Source of the DNA: Enterococcus sp. BWB1-3
Lineage (GTDB): Bacteria; Bacillota; Bacilli; Lactobacillales; Enterococcaceae
Length of the DNA stretch: 64,000 bases
Direction of reading: 5' to 3'
Assembly: GCF_016745275.1 (NCBI RefSeq)
Contig: NZ_JADOEP010000008.1
Span: forward strand, 62,001 to 126,000
In this document: one piece after another, positions 1-8,841 of the stretch
How the letters are laid out: every line of letters starts with the position of its first letter
How positions within the stretch are numbered: position 1 is the stretch's first letter
Position numbers and translations under genes: made by a program
Notes under the pieces: generated by a model
Seen by the model: the letters and a program-made list of their open reading frames with translations, nothing else
The model's database searches: none
Told to the model about the DNA's origin: nothing

Positions 1-196
1 TGTACTGTGCACGCAACTCTTTCTGTTGTCGTTTCCACCGTTTTCTCTTTTTTTTGTTTTTAGGCGGTCGTCTCCCCGACAGCTTCTTCATTCTGCCTCG
101 GGTTCGCCCCCAGAAAAAAAGAAAGAACAGCCCGAAAAACAAAAAGAGAAGGGCCGCAGCTAACAGCGAAACGAATGACCAATCTAATACACTCAT
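1..196 (-). CDS. Small membrane protein, 3' end cut by window edge
   Basis: The reading frame opens with ATG at 196 after a strong GAGGAGGG ribosome site at about 203-210 and stays open to base 1, giving at least 65 residues. It begins MSVLDWSFVS, has one hydrophobic Leu/Phe-rich segment at about residues 8-28, and continues as a very basic tail rich in Lys and Arg. It starts 22 bases after the stop of the DUF916 gene, so it is probably the next gene of the WxL operon. The family is not recognised. A single-pass membrane protein with a cytoplasmic basic tail is the most the sequence supports. Confidence 0.6.
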   Translation of the reverse strand, partial: MSVLDWSFVSLLAAALLFLFFGLFFLFFWGRTRGRMKKLSGRRPPKNKKKRKRWKRQQKELRAQY

Positions 197-218
197 TTCT
201 TTCCCTCCTCTCCATTAC

Positions 219-1292
219 TTACTTTCTTTTTTTCTTTGTTTTGCGTTGTTTTTTCTTTTTCTTACGATTCAGGTACACAATCAAAAAGAGGACTCCACCA
301 AGCACCAGCCCGCCTCCGACAATCAGTCCCACCAACAGCCAGTTGATGCCTTGTTCCTGAGTCAGCTGTACATCCTGTTTATTAAATTTGTCCGCTTCTT
401 CATCTGTAATCGTGAAGTCCTGATCCCATTCCCAACTTCGGTCACCGGCAGTGGCCACAACACGAGCATGATAGTCCCCAGGTTCCATCCGTTCACCATT
501 CATGGAGATAGGAAAGTCCACCATACTATTTGGAGCTACCCGCATATTGGCTTTCTTTGTATCATAGATGACATCCTCACTACCTTGTTTAGTAATTTGC
601 GCTTCCACAGTCAACGCGTTCAGGTATTCTGCTTCCACATTTGAAAAGTTTACATAGATCGTATTGCGGGCATTGTTGGTACCTGCATATACCTGATTCA
701 GTTCCAAATTCGGCTGTACCTCTGTATCGGTCTCTGTCAACATCATACCAATCAAAAAGGCATATTCATTAATCAATCCAGTCTGTCCTTTTCGGGCTTC
801 TTCATCTATTTTTTCCTTCAGCTGAATCCCACCAGAAATCACGCCGTCATAGCTTACCTCCGGCATTGTGATGGCCAGATCCAGCGTCACCACTTCTCCC
901 GGCGGGAGAGTCACCGTCTCCGGTCCTTTTACCAAGTCCTTGAAATCGTACTTTAACGAAGCATCGTTATCAATGGCGATAGGACCATATTCAATGACGC
1001 CGTTCCCATTGGTCTTGGCCCCATTTAACGAAACTTCCACCGTTTTTTCTACCCCTCCATTGTTGGCCAATTCAATCTGAACCGTTTGTTGCTGGCCAGG
1101 ACTCATCCGTAAATCAAAGTACCCGATCGTCATATCTCGCTGATTCTCTGGAAACATCACCTTGTATGAAAAACCCGCCGGGTTGGCATTCGTGTCAGAA
1201 GATCCTTCTTCTGCATATGTCGAGGTCGCAAAACCTCCCAGTCCTACTATGTATAATAGCCCAATCATCAGGCTGATCCATCGCTTGTTCAT
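219..1292 (-). CDS. WxL-interacting protein, DUF916/DUF3324 family
   Basis: This is a 357-aa membrane-anchored extracellular protein of the DUF916 plus DUF3324 family, whose members bind WxL proteins at the Gram-positive surface. Residues 1-28 form a signal peptide ending near TYAEEG. DUF916 runs from about 40 to 155 and contains FDLRMSPGQQQTV and the LPPGE element. DUF3324 follows to about 305 with YHARVVAT. A transmembrane helix lies at about 318-342, then a Lys/Arg-rich tail at the cytoplasmic end. It follows the two WxL genes, the usual order of these clusters, and presumably holds them at the membrane face. Family assignment is firm; the binding partner is inferred from context. Confidence 0.9.
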   Translation of the reverse strand: MNKRWISLMIGLLYIVGLGGFATSTYAEEGSSDTNANPAGFSYKVMFPENQRDMTIGYFDLRMSPGQQQTVQIELANNGGVEKTVEVSLNGAKTNGNGVIEYGPIAIDNDASLKYDFKDLVKGPETVTLPPGEVVTLDLAITMPEVSYDGVISGGIQLKEKIDEEARKGQTGLINEYAFLIGMMLTETDTEVQPNLELNQVYAGTNNARNTIYVNFSNVEAEYLNALTVEAQITKQGSEDVIYDTKKANMRVAPNSMVDFPISMNGERMEPGDYHARVVATAGDRSWEWDQDFTITDEEADKFNKQDVQLTQEQGINWLLVGLIVGGGLVLGGVLFLIVYLNRKKKKKQRKTKKKRK

Positions 1293-1330
1293 CTTTTTGT
1301 CTTCCTCGCTTCCTTTTATGAAAGAAGGTC

Positions 1331-1352
1331 GCCGACTTGAGTCAAGCCGACG
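1331..1352 (-). other. Hairpin between WxL and DUF916 genes
   Basis: The 82-base gap between the second WxL gene and the DUF916 gene contains an imperfect inverted repeat (GTCGGCTTGA / TCAAGTCGGC, using G-U pairs). There is no good T-run after it in the leftward direction. It may be an attenuator or a processing site that separates expression of the abundant WxL protein from its membrane anchor, but it is not a convincing terminator. Confidence 0.3.
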
Positions 1353-1374
1353 CCCTCCAACACATTAAATCTTC

Positions 1375-2130
1375 TTAGTTTACAGACGCAAGTGTCCAAG
1401 TGATTACTGCTGTGTAATCCCCTTTTTTCGCTGTTGTTACTGGAATTTCAAGAACAACTGATTCTGCTCCAGTTGCATCAGATGCTGTACCGAAGTTCAA
1501 TTCGAATTGTCCGTATCCTTTCCCTGCACCACCTGCTGGGTTGTCGATAAATGTTTGTTTTTCACCAGTGTCACCGGCTAATGTTACTGCACTTGTTGTT
1601 ACGCCTGCAGGATCCAATTCAGCTGCTCCACCGTTGTTGCTTAACCACATGTTGTTGTATTGGATTGTCGCACCAGTTAATAGCACACCTGTACCTGTTT
1701 TGAATTGTTCTGATACTTCTGCTTGCAATGTATATTGGTGATCCGCTGCTTCACGGAAGTCTTGGAAAGATACAAAGTTTTGTACGTCAAATTCATCAGC
1801 ATTACCTTTGTTTGCTGCAAATAATTCAGCATTCCAAGTTGTTTGAGAACCTATACCAGCCACGCTGTGCTCGCCAAATTCTAATGGTGTTACAAAGATC
1901 ATTCCGAAATCACCTGGGTTTACCATAGATGGATCTGTAATCTGTGTACCATCAGAAGAACCTGGATCTGTGATTGTTGGTACACCTGAAGTGTCAGATG
2001 TGAAAGCAATATGCCCGGTACCGGTACCAATTTTTGGATCTTCTACCGCTTTTGTAGCATTTGGCAACGCAATTGCCAGTCCTGCTGCTGCTACTAATGC
2101 AGCTCCGCATAATTTGTGTGATAATTTCAT
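1375..2130 (-). CDS. WxL domain surface protein
   Basis: This is a 251-aa secreted protein of the WxL family, which attaches non-covalently to peptidoglycan through its C-terminal domain. Residues 1-28 are a signal peptide (MKLSHKLCGAALVAAAG to about ATKA). The C-terminus has the signature block ending DYTAVITWTLASVN, where WTL is the distal WxL motif. The proximal motif is degenerate (YTLQAEV at about 124). A GTG-HIAF box at about residue 39 is the usual start of the mature domain. ATG at 2130 has an AGGAGG site about 8 bases upstream. The Gly/Thr/Ala/Asn-rich composition is typical of these proteins. It sits between the second WxL gene and the DUF916 gene in one operon. Confidence 0.92.
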   Translation of the reverse strand: MKLSHKLCGAALVAAAGLAIALPNATKAVEDPKIGTGTGHIAFTSDTSGVPTITDPGSSDGTQITDPSMVNPGDFGMIFVTPLEFGEHSVAGIGSQTTWNAELFAANKGNADEFDVQNFVSFQDFREAADHQYTLQAEVSEQFKTGTGVLLTGATIQYNNMWLSNNGGAAELDPAGVTTSAVTLAGDTGEKQTFIDNPAGGAGKGYGQFELNFGTASDATGAESVVLEIPVTTAKKGDYTAVITWTLASVN

Positions 2131-2162
2131 GTGTGTTTCCTCCTAATGTGTGTGTGTTTTAT

Positions 2163-2969
2163 TTATGGCAACTCGGCTAATATCCAAGTTAACACCGTTG
2201 TGTAAGTAACCGGGTCCTTTTTGGTTGCCCCCGGTATGGACAACTTGATGGCGCTGTTTTCATAAACCTGCTGGTTTTCATAGGCCGCATCAACGACAGG
2301 CTGACCATCTTCCGTTATTTTAGGGGTCAATGTACTGGTTAATCCTAATGGATTCTCCGCTGAAGCCCCAAAGGAAATCGACCAGGTACCTGAACCCGTA
2401 CCCACGGCAGCTTCTGCTAGATTATAGGTAGAACCGATATTGTCCAGATGAATGACTTCTTTGGACACCACCGGTGCCTGAACCGCTGTCTGGGCGGAGT
2501 TAGTCCACGCCTGATCTAGAGACAGCACGGCACCATCCAGCTGTCGGTTCGGGGTGTCAGGATTATAAAACTGCATCTCCTGCCGAAGCTGTAACGTCCA
2601 GCCTAAAGCACCACCCCGGTAATCCGAAATCTGGATAAAGTTTCCCCGGGCTGCCGTACCGTCGTGAAACAGCTGGGCATTGACCGGATAACTGGTATCC
2701 TTTGATGACAGCCTATTCGCTGAGAAGCTCAGCTGCGGAACAAATTCGATGCGCAGGTCTCCGTTGGTCCTTGGACTTTCACCCGGATCCACCGGTGTAT
2801 CCGGATGTTCCGGATCCTTGACCAGCCCGTCGCCTTCATCCCCAGCAAACCGTACGTGGCCATTGCCGGCTGTACTTGAGGTTTCCGCCTGTGCAGACAC
2901 AGGAAGTGCTGCACAGAGTACGCTCCCAAGAACTAGACAGCCAAGCAGATGTGTTAACGTCTGTTTCAT
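2163..2969 (-). CDS. WxL domain surface protein
   Basis: This is a 268-aa secreted WxL protein. A signal peptide (about residues 1-28, ending VSAQAE) is followed by the GNGHVRFAG box and a short PDTPVDPGE linker. The proximal motif is intact as LGWTLQLRQ at about residue 123, and the distal motif is WILAELP at the C-terminus, Ile replacing the variable x. The start overlaps the end of the upstream small sortase-type gene by 4 bases, so the two are translationally coupled. It is a paralogue of the neighbouring 251-aa WxL protein, and the two probably form one complex with the DUF916 protein. Specific ligand is unknown. Confidence 0.9.
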   Translation of the reverse strand: MKQTLTHLLGCLVLGSVLCAALPVSAQAETSSTAGNGHVRFAGDEGDGLVKDPEHPDTPVDPGESPRTNGDLRIEFVPQLSFSANRLSSKDTSYPVNAQLFHDGTAARGNFIQISDYRGGALGWTLQLRQEMQFYNPDTPNRQLDGAVLSLDQAWTNSAQTAVQAPVVSKEVIHLDNIGSTYNLAEAAVGTGSGTWSISFGASAENPLGLTSTLTPKITEDGQPVVDAAYENQQVYENSAIKLSIPGATKKDPVTYTTVLTWILAELP

Positions 2970-3325
2970 TCTTCTGCCTCCTTTTTCCTACGTTTATAAA
3001 GGAATAAGAGGAAGGCAGCAACAATCAGAGCTGCTCCGCTGATGGACAGACTTTTCTTCACCAGTTCCCCTGTAGAGGGGTATTTCCCAGCCGGTTTGGT
3101 TACCGGCAGTTCAGAAGAGCTGACCGAAGGTACAGGTTCTTGCGAACTGCTTGAAACAGGCGGTTCGGAGCTGGAAGGCTCCGGTTTATCTTCATAGAAT
3201 GTTATTTGTCCATTGGTCTGAACCTGACCGCCGTTACCTTCAGCAAAAGCTGTATTTCCAACTACTGTAAACCCTATTACCATAATCAGAGACGATAATA
3301 GTAGGAACAATTTTTTCATTTTCAA
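2966..3325 (-). CDS. Small LPXTG-like (YPSTG) wall-anchored protein
   Basis: About 119 aa: a signal peptide starting KMKKLFLLLSS, a short Gly/Gln segment, a Ser/Pro/Glu-rich spacer (SSSEPPVSSSS), then YPSTGE, a hydrophobic helix and KRRKKEAEE. That is a sortase signal with Tyr in place of the usual Leu. I place the start at TTG 3325, 8 bases after GGAGG at 3334-3338. ATG 3319 is the alternative, 14 bases from the same site. The longer upstream frame overlaps the preceding gene and is unlikely. Such small anchored proteins are regular members of WxL clusters. No sortase gene lies in the window, so the enzyme that reads the motif is unknown. Confidence 0.75.
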   Translation of the reverse strand: MKMKKLFLLLSSLIMVIGFTVVGNTAFAEGNGGQVQTNGQITFYEDKPEPSSSEPPVSSSSQEPVPSVSSSELPVTKPAGKYPSTGELVKKSLSISGAALIVAAFLLFLYKRRKKEAEE

Positions 3326-3341
3326 CACTATTACCTCCTTT

Positions 3342-6300
3342 TTATGGTGTAAACGTATCCGCAACAGTAAACTCAATGACAGCTTGGTACTCACCAAGTT
3401 TTCGATATTGCGTAGCAGAAACATCCATCACAAAGCCATTGTCTTTGTTTTCCCATTCCGACTGACTGACATTATAGTCACCTGCGGCAGTCTGTTGGGT
3501 GATTATAACTGCCTGATCTAAGCCCATTGTTTCTATTCCATCATCATTTTTATATTTCAATGAAGTTGGCAACGTATAGTTTTCATCATCCACAGAAGTC
3601 ATTACCTTGGTAACTGTCGCTGTCAATGTCCAGTTTGAAGCAGTAGCACGGCTGTCATTCACAACTAAAGCTGTATCAAATGTTGGCTGGTCAGCAAAAA
3701 CTGCTCCATAGCTTCCAGTAGTTTTTGTTCCAAAGTCAATTTCATTTGGAGCTGAAACTAAACTCAATGTTCCATAAACATCCAATAATTTATTTTCATT
3801 GGACTCAGTAGTGATTGGCTCATGGTCAGAGTCAGGATTCACTGGGCCGGGAACAAATGGTGTCTCACGTAAAGATTCACCATCGGCTATTGCCTTATTT
3901 ATAATAGTTGCTCCAGCACCTGTCGTATTAATTTTCACATTAAACGTAACAACTACTTGATTCGTCGTTATATCTCCTACTTTTACAGACAATGTACGAG
4001 TTGCTTCGTCATACTCTACCTGATCTTCTGTCACAGCAGTTCCGTCAATTTTTACATCAGCAGTTGCTAAATCAAAATCAACCTGACTTGGCAGAACATC
4101 TGTCAAAACAACAGCATTCCAGAATGTGTCAGCTGTCAAATTTTTGGCCGTTAAAGAATATTCCACTGTATCGCCAACTTGTGCATCGGAAACTTCTATA
4201 TCTTTACGATATACTTTCGCATCCTTTACAAGTGAAACATCTTCCGGAATTACATTATTAGCTGTAAGACGCAAAGCCTTATCGAAACGATAATCGGCAT
4301 CACCCGTAATTACAGCATCATGATATCCCTCAAAAGCATCATAACCGTCCACTTCTTTGTTGATATTTCCATAAATACCATCAGGCTCCTGTGTATAGCT
4401 TACTGGTAGAACATACTCTGGAACAGGATCGATTAGTGTATTATCTTTTAGGTAAACATCTACTTTATCTGCCTCTTCTACATATGCAGGCAAATTAATC
4501 AGCCACTGTCCATTTGCAACTGTTGTAGTAACCAAATTACCATCACTGTCTTCCAGCCATTCATTATTGAGCTTAACAAAGACTTTCGCACCATTTTCAT
4601 CGCCAGTTCCAGAAATTTGTTTGGTTGCATTGGTTAAATCGGTTGATGAAACAACTTGAACTGGAGGTGTAACATCAATTGTTTTGACAGTCCCCGCTAA
4701 GATATCATCAGCCTCACTTGTATGGACACGATCAGATGTTGAATCGGCTCCGCCACGCCATGCAGCAATGACTTCTGCTGTCATTCCTTCAACAGCAAAT
4801 TGACCATCTGGAATTGGAATAACAAATATTCCTCCGCGCGGATCTTCTCCATAAACACTCAGCCCCGGACTGGTGTCGTCTTTACCGACACTAGCACCTG
4901 TTGTTTTAAATGCTGGTGAACCATCAGGATTATAAACTTGCACTTCAATGTATACCTCATCTGTCCAAGCATCTCGGATGTCATCTAGTCCTTCCGGAAC
5001 AGAAGCATGCCCAAAGATAAATTTGTCAGCATTGGTTGGAATTCTGAGTTCATCAATAATTGCCGAAGCATTATTCGCACTCATCCGTGAATAAGCCCGT
5101 GCCCCAATATTTCCATAAGAAGTAGGTGTTGTATTAAACTCGTCAGGAACATTCGTACTGGCTATCGTAACAAAATCAGCACCAGTCAGCGTATAATCAA
5201 AAATAGACCATGATCTAAATGGATTTCCGTTAAGATTTGAACCTACTTTCCATACTGACAAATCTGATTGTGTAGAAGTCATTCTCGAACTTGGTCCCCC
5301 CGAAAGTGTGTATCCACCACCAGGACGATTATTTCTCATATCGAAATACTTAGGAGCATTTAAATCAAAGGTTAATGTACCTGCCTCAATTGCTCCACCG
5401 CTATTTGCAGAAGAACTTCTTCCTTCTAGAATAAAGTTTGTACCCGGACCAACATCTGCACTTAATGCAGATGTAGAAAAAATTGCCGGACCGTCGGCAG
5501 CAGTAATATCTACCAAGCTGTCTTTCCCTTCCAAATAGAAGAACCCTGTACCCGTGTATTCTATTCCGCCATTACTATTATTAGAGGCAGAGCCATTATA
5601 TCCTTCATTGGTAATACGTAACTGTCCACCGTTTGTAACATTCACACCATTACCATCACCATACATCCGAATACCAAAAGCGGTAGTTGCTCTACTAGTG
5701 ATATCTACAACAGCATTATCAATGTTGAAAGTCATCGCTCCTCTGATACGGAAACGTAAAGCTGAACCTAAATCATAGTTTGCCACCCCAGTTGAATCTT
5801 TAAGAAGTTTTAGTTTTGCACCGTTTCTCACATTAAACACAGATCCTAATGACTGTATCTGCAAAGCAGATGTACGGAGCCCTTTACTGTTTAGCTCTGC
5901 TCCATCTGACAGATTGAACTCAGCTCCGTCTCCTTGAACACGCATGGTTGCTCCATTGTTAGCAGTCATTGAAGTATTCCCAGAGTCCATATTCAATTGA
6001 GTACCTTCACCAGAAATATTAATTGTCGATGGAGTATTTGCGTTGGCTCCATCACCAAAGTCATAACACAAAGCTAAAGCTTCTCTAGTTCTTGAATAGG
6101 CATTAAAAACAGCCCCATCAGACATCGTTAATGAGTTTCTCCCTCTTACCCAGTAGCCAATTGTATTGGCATTCAAGTCAAGTGTAGAGTTAGCTTCCAT
6201 CGTAAAGCTGGAAATCAGTCCATAAATACCATGTGAACCTTGTGCACCGGCAGCATAGTTTGTACTAGTAGATACTGTAGTAGATGTACCATTGTTGGTA

Positions 6301-7607
6301 ATTGCTACTTTTGCATCTTCCTTGATCAGTACATCTGCTTCTTCCATAAGAAAGATAACTGCATCACTATTTGCTGAATTGCTGGTAATTTCTACATCGG
6401 CACCTTTTCCTACAGTAAAGCCGGTTCCATAAATACGGTGACCAGTTCCTGTTGGAGTAAGTTTAAACGTTGTATTGTCCTCTACAATAAATTTATTCAC
6501 ATAAAATGAGTAACTCGTTGTATTGGTTGTATTGGTATACTCAATATTAAGGTTAGCTCCATTACGAACGATAAACTCAGCAGCACCAGCTTTTACTTGC
6601 GTAGTATTTGCCCCACTGGCAGTTAGATCCAATGTTCCGCCGCTTAAGACATTTACTGAGCCGGCAGCATCAATCTGTGTATTGTTAACACCTGTCGAAG
6701 AACCTTTTACAGTTGCTCCGTCTTCAATTGTGATATCACCTGCTGTGGCAATAACCGTTGCATAAGTCGAAGTTGATGCAGCTTCAAGTGTTGAATTTGT
6801 TTTCGCAGTAAATGAACCTGTATTGATTACCCTCGTGTAGTTTGCTGAAATAGTACCAGTTTTTACAGAAGCACCTTCTTCAAGTACAACACTTGTCGCA
6901 GCATTCAAGCCATAGTTATAGTTTGCAGCTGCTCCATTGGTCGTCCATGTCCCTAAATCAACTGTTGCATTTTCGCCAACCGTCACTGTATTTCCTTGAA
7001 AAGCACCACCATGTCGATTGGATGTTTGAGCAAATGTAACATCTGCTCCATCTAATATGTTTAATGATGCGGCTTTAATATGAGGAATATCTGTGTTCGA
7101 CTGCATACGCAGCTTTGTTGTACCGGAAATATTTACTGTTGCACCCACAGCATCCAAAATAGCACTTTGAGCTGTTGTTGTCTGCGTTCCAGTCGTTACT
7201 GAATTCAGGTTAATCGTCCAATTGGTACCATTACCAGAAAAAACTGCTGTTGCGGGAGTTGTGTATTTATGCAAATCCACATTGTTTAAAGTCAACGTCG
7301 TTGGACTGCCGACATTCCCCAAAATCACACCATTAACAGTACCTGTAAAGAAATTTATAGTGTTGCCATTCCCATTAATCGTAATATCTCTGGAAATGGT
7401 TCCAGGAGTAGCTCCTCCCGTCGGCTTTGTAATAGGACCTCCTAAAGTTATTTCTGAAATATCAGGATTTTGAAGTTCCGAAACAAACTCTGCCCAGGAA
7501 GTTACTGTGCCTGCTTCAGCTTTTTGAGCAGTACCCAAAAATATAAATAGCATCGTAACAACTACACCAGCTTTTATAAAATATTGAAGCTTTCTTCCAA
7601 TTTTCAT
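3342..7607 (-). CDS. Giant beta-helix surface protein with C-terminal WxL-like domain
   Basis: This 1421-aa secreted protein is probably an adhesin. Residues 1-32 are a signal peptide ending AEA. Residues about 35-780 are an Asn/Thr/Gly-rich array of short beta-strand repeats like a pectate-lyase/right-handed beta-helix fold. A middle region (about 830-960) contains DELRIPTNADK and a DVTPP junction. A DUF11-like isopeptide-type domain follows (about 1135-1265, with LTDVLPSQVDF and IINKAIADG). The last 140 residues resemble a WxL domain: WTLTATV is intact, but the distal motif is degenerate (IEFTVADTF). It is paralogous to the 1298-aa protein at 14869-18765. It is the second gene of the WxL operon, 188 bases after the regulator. 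Confidence 0.85.
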   Translation of the reverse strand: MKIGRKLQYFIKAGVVVTMLFIFLGTAQKAEAGTVTSWAEFVSELQNPDISEITLGGPITKPTGGATPGTISRDITINGNGNTINFFTGTVNGVILGNVGSPTTLTLNNVDLHKYTTPATAVFSGNGTNWTINLNSVTTGTQTTTAQSAILDAVGATVNISGTTKLRMQSNTDIPHIKAASLNILDGADVTFAQTSNRHGGAFQGNTVTVGENATVDLGTWTTNGAAANYNYGLNAATSVVLEEGASVKTGTISANYTRVINTGSFTAKTNSTLEAASTSTYATVIATAGDITIEDGATVKGSSTGVNNTQIDAAGSVNVLSGGTLDLTASGANTTQVKAGAAEFIVRNGANLNIEYTNTTNTTSYSFYVNKFIVEDNTTFKLTPTGTGHRIYGTGFTVGKGADVEITSNSANSDAVIFLMEEADVLIKEDAKVAITNNGTSTTVSTSTNYAAGAQGSHGIYGLISSFTMEANSTLDLNANTIGYWVRGRNSLTMSDGAVFNAYSRTREALALCYDFGDGANANTPSTINISGEGTQLNMDSGNTSMTANNGATMRVQGDGAEFNLSDGAELNSKGLRTSALQIQSLGSVFNVRNGAKLKLLKDSTGVANYDLGSALRFRIRGAMTFNIDNAVVDITSRATTAFGIRMYGDGNGVNVTNGGQLRITNEGYNGSASNNSNGGIEYTGTGFFYLEGKDSLVDITAADGPAIFSTSALSADVGPGTNFILEGRSSSANSGGAIEAGTLTFDLNAPKYFDMRNNRPGGGYTLSGGPSSRMTSTQSDLSVWKVGSNLNGNPFRSWSIFDYTLTGADFVTIASTNVPDEFNTTPTSYGNIGARAYSRMSANNASAIIDELRIPTNADKFIFGHASVPEGLDDIRDAWTDEVYIEVQVYNPDGSPAFKTTGASVGKDDTSPGLSVYGEDPRGGIFVIPIPDGQFAVEGMTAEVIAAWRGGADSTSDRVHTSEADDILAGTVKTIDVTPPVQVVSSTDLTNATKQISGTGDENGAKVFVKLNNEWLEDSDGNLVTTTVANGQWLINLPAYVEEADKVDVYLKDNTLIDPVPEYVLPVSYTQEPDGIYGNINKEVDGYDAFEGYHDAVITGDADYRFDKALRLTANNVIPEDVSLVKDAKVYRKDIEVSDAQVGDTVEYSLTAKNLTADTFWNAVVLTDVLPSQVDFDLATADVKIDGTAVTEDQVEYDEATRTLSVKVGDITTNQVVVTFNVKINTTGAGATIINKAIADGESLRETPFVPGPVNPDSDHEPITTESNENKLLDVYGTLSLVSAPNEIDFGTKTTGSYGAVFADQPTFDTALVVNDSRATASNWTLTATVTKVMTSVDDENYTLPTSLKYKNDDGIETMGLDQAVIITQQTAAGDYNVSQSEWENKDNGFVMDVSATQYRKLGEYQAVIEFTVADTFTP

Positions 7608-7634
7608 TATTTTCCTCCTTTCCTCAAAAATAGC

Positions 7635-7654
7635 GTGTTGATGATAGACAACAC
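7635..7654. promoter_or_regulatory. Dyad in the leader of the giant WxL gene
   Basis: A perfect 6-bp inverted repeat, GTGTTG and CAACAC with an 8-base spacer, lies 28-47 bases upstream of the start codon of the 1421-aa protein. It could be an operator for the adjacent winged-helix regulator or a stem in the mRNA leader. No matching site was found by eye at the pilus locus, so assignment to that regulator is a guess. Confidence 0.3.
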
Positions 7655-7795
7655 ATTTATTTCAATTTCTTCAAAAAGGAGATCTTTTAGATTTCATAGT
7701 GTGTTTTTGATCTCTGATTTTTGATTAGAAATGAAATACTATATAATTGTTTGTTTTTTCTACATTGGATTGTTGTCCAGTTTTTATTCCATTAA

Positions 7796-8485
7796 CTAGG
7801 CTGACAACATATATCCTTTGGAGCGAACTGTTCGTATAACTACTGATTCAACTTCGGCACCTTCCAATTTGGATCGCAAATGAAAGACAAGATTTGCTAC
7901 TCTGTATTTATTATTTTTATATGGCTTTTGCCAAACATACTCGTAAATCTCTTTATACGAAACGCCGACATGCAAATTGTCATACAACAGCTTCATCAAT
8001 TGAAATTCCAGTTTGGTTAAAGGAATTTCCTGCTGTGTTGCCTCTAGTTTGATACTCAGGTTATATGGCAGCAATTCAATCCCCAATCCTTTTTCAATTT
8101 CAGGCTCTGTTGATTTATTTTTCACTTTTTGATAACGATTCAATGAATTTCTGATAATCAGGTTTACTTCTTCAGGAGCTGTTTCTGAAGTAAATGTACC
8201 GTCTACTCCCAGTTGAAGATAAAGAACTTTTTGAAGGGCAGATGGCTGATCGGAAAGAACCCAGATAAGCGGATTAGATTTTTCTTTGATTTTCATAATC
8301 AACCCACAGATTACACCAATATTCTGATCACTATCTTCTTTAAGAACAACTCCATCCAGATTGTCTACAACCTTATCCATATTTTCGTTATCAACTTGCA
8401 AGACATTGTATCTATTCTTTTCTATATTCTCTATGTATGTAGACTCAAATTCTTTCGCTGAATGATTCACACCTATGTTATACAT
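7796..8485 (-). CDS. OmpR-type winged-helix regulator with degenerate receiver
   Basis: This is a 229-aa protein starting at ATG 8485, 7 bases after GGAGG. The C-terminal 90 residues are an OmpR/PhoB winged helix (LTKLEFQLMKLL, YKEIYEYVW, ANLVFHLRSKL, IRTVRSKGYML). The N-terminal 110 residues have the spacing of a receiver domain, but the phosphoacceptor position after strand 3 reads GVVLKED, with Lys where Asp is expected. It therefore probably does not take a phosphoryl group from a histidine kinase, and no kinase gene is nearby. It is a clear paralogue of the protein at 32476-33174 (both have YLQLG-, LIWV/FIWV and the KGYML ending). Being first gene of the WxL operon, it likely controls that operon. 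Confidence 0.8.
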   Translation of the reverse strand: MYNIGVNHSAKEFESTYIENIEKNRYNVLQVDNENMDKVVDNLDGVVLKEDSDQNIGVICGLIMKIKEKSNPLIWVLSDQPSALQKVLYLQLGVDGTFTSETAPEEVNLIIRNSLNRYQKVKNKSTEPEIEKGLGIELLPYNLSIKLEATQQEIPLTKLEFQLMKLLYDNLHVGVSYKEIYEYVWQKPYKNNKYRVANLVFHLRSKLEGAEVESVVIRTVRSKGYMLSA

Positions 8486-8600
8486 GTATCTTCCTCCTTC
8501 ACTTTTATTATTTTGAGATAAAAATAAAATTTCCAATGAAATAATATCTTAAAATTATGATTATTTAGATTGTTTTTCAGATATGAGCAGATAAACAATT

Positions 8601-8622
8601 ATTTCTTTGTATCACAAGAAAT
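8601..8622. repeat. Candidate left recombination site of the decayed switch
   Basis: A perfect 7-bp dyad, ATTTCTT and AAGAAAT around an 8-bp spacer, has the shape of a tyrosine-recombinase core site. A diverged inverted copy (16 of 22 matches, including TTTCTTGT 8/8) lies at 10044-10065 on the other side of the dead recombinase. The pair are about 1465 bp apart, close to the 1483 bp of the intact switch at 35445-36927. The arms share TTTCTT with the intact sites, but the spacer differs. AT-rich chance similarity is possible. Confidence 0.4.
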
Positions 8623-8652
8623 CAAATTTAAATATTATCTTCGACAATCCAA

Positions 8653-8681
8653 ATTATAATATACGTATTTTTTAAAGTCTA
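8653..8681 (-). promoter_or_regulatory. Promoter for the WxL operon inside the decayed switch
   Basis: On the minus strand, TAGACT (8681-8676) is followed after exactly 17 bases by a perfect TATAAT (8658-8653), pointing left toward the regulator gene at 8485. It leaves a leader of about 160 bases that crosses the dyad at 8601-8622. Its position relative to the dead recombinase matches that of TTGACA-17-TAAGAT in the intact switch at 36804-36832. Confidence 0.65.
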
Positions 8682-8841
8682 TATAAAATATAAGTAAAAT
8701 TTCTCATGTTTTTAACATTTAAAAGAAAAAAATGAGAGGAACTTAAAATACAATCATTATTTTTAGCATTTTAAAAGATATCTTCTTGAGAAAGATTTTA
8801 TTGACTATCAAAAAAAACGTCAAATGGAGAGTGGTAGATAT

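Noticed and set aside
54-644. 196-aa ORF on the plus strand
   Set aside because: It is antisense to the DUF916 gene and the partial membrane gene, which have ribosome sites and clear protein features.
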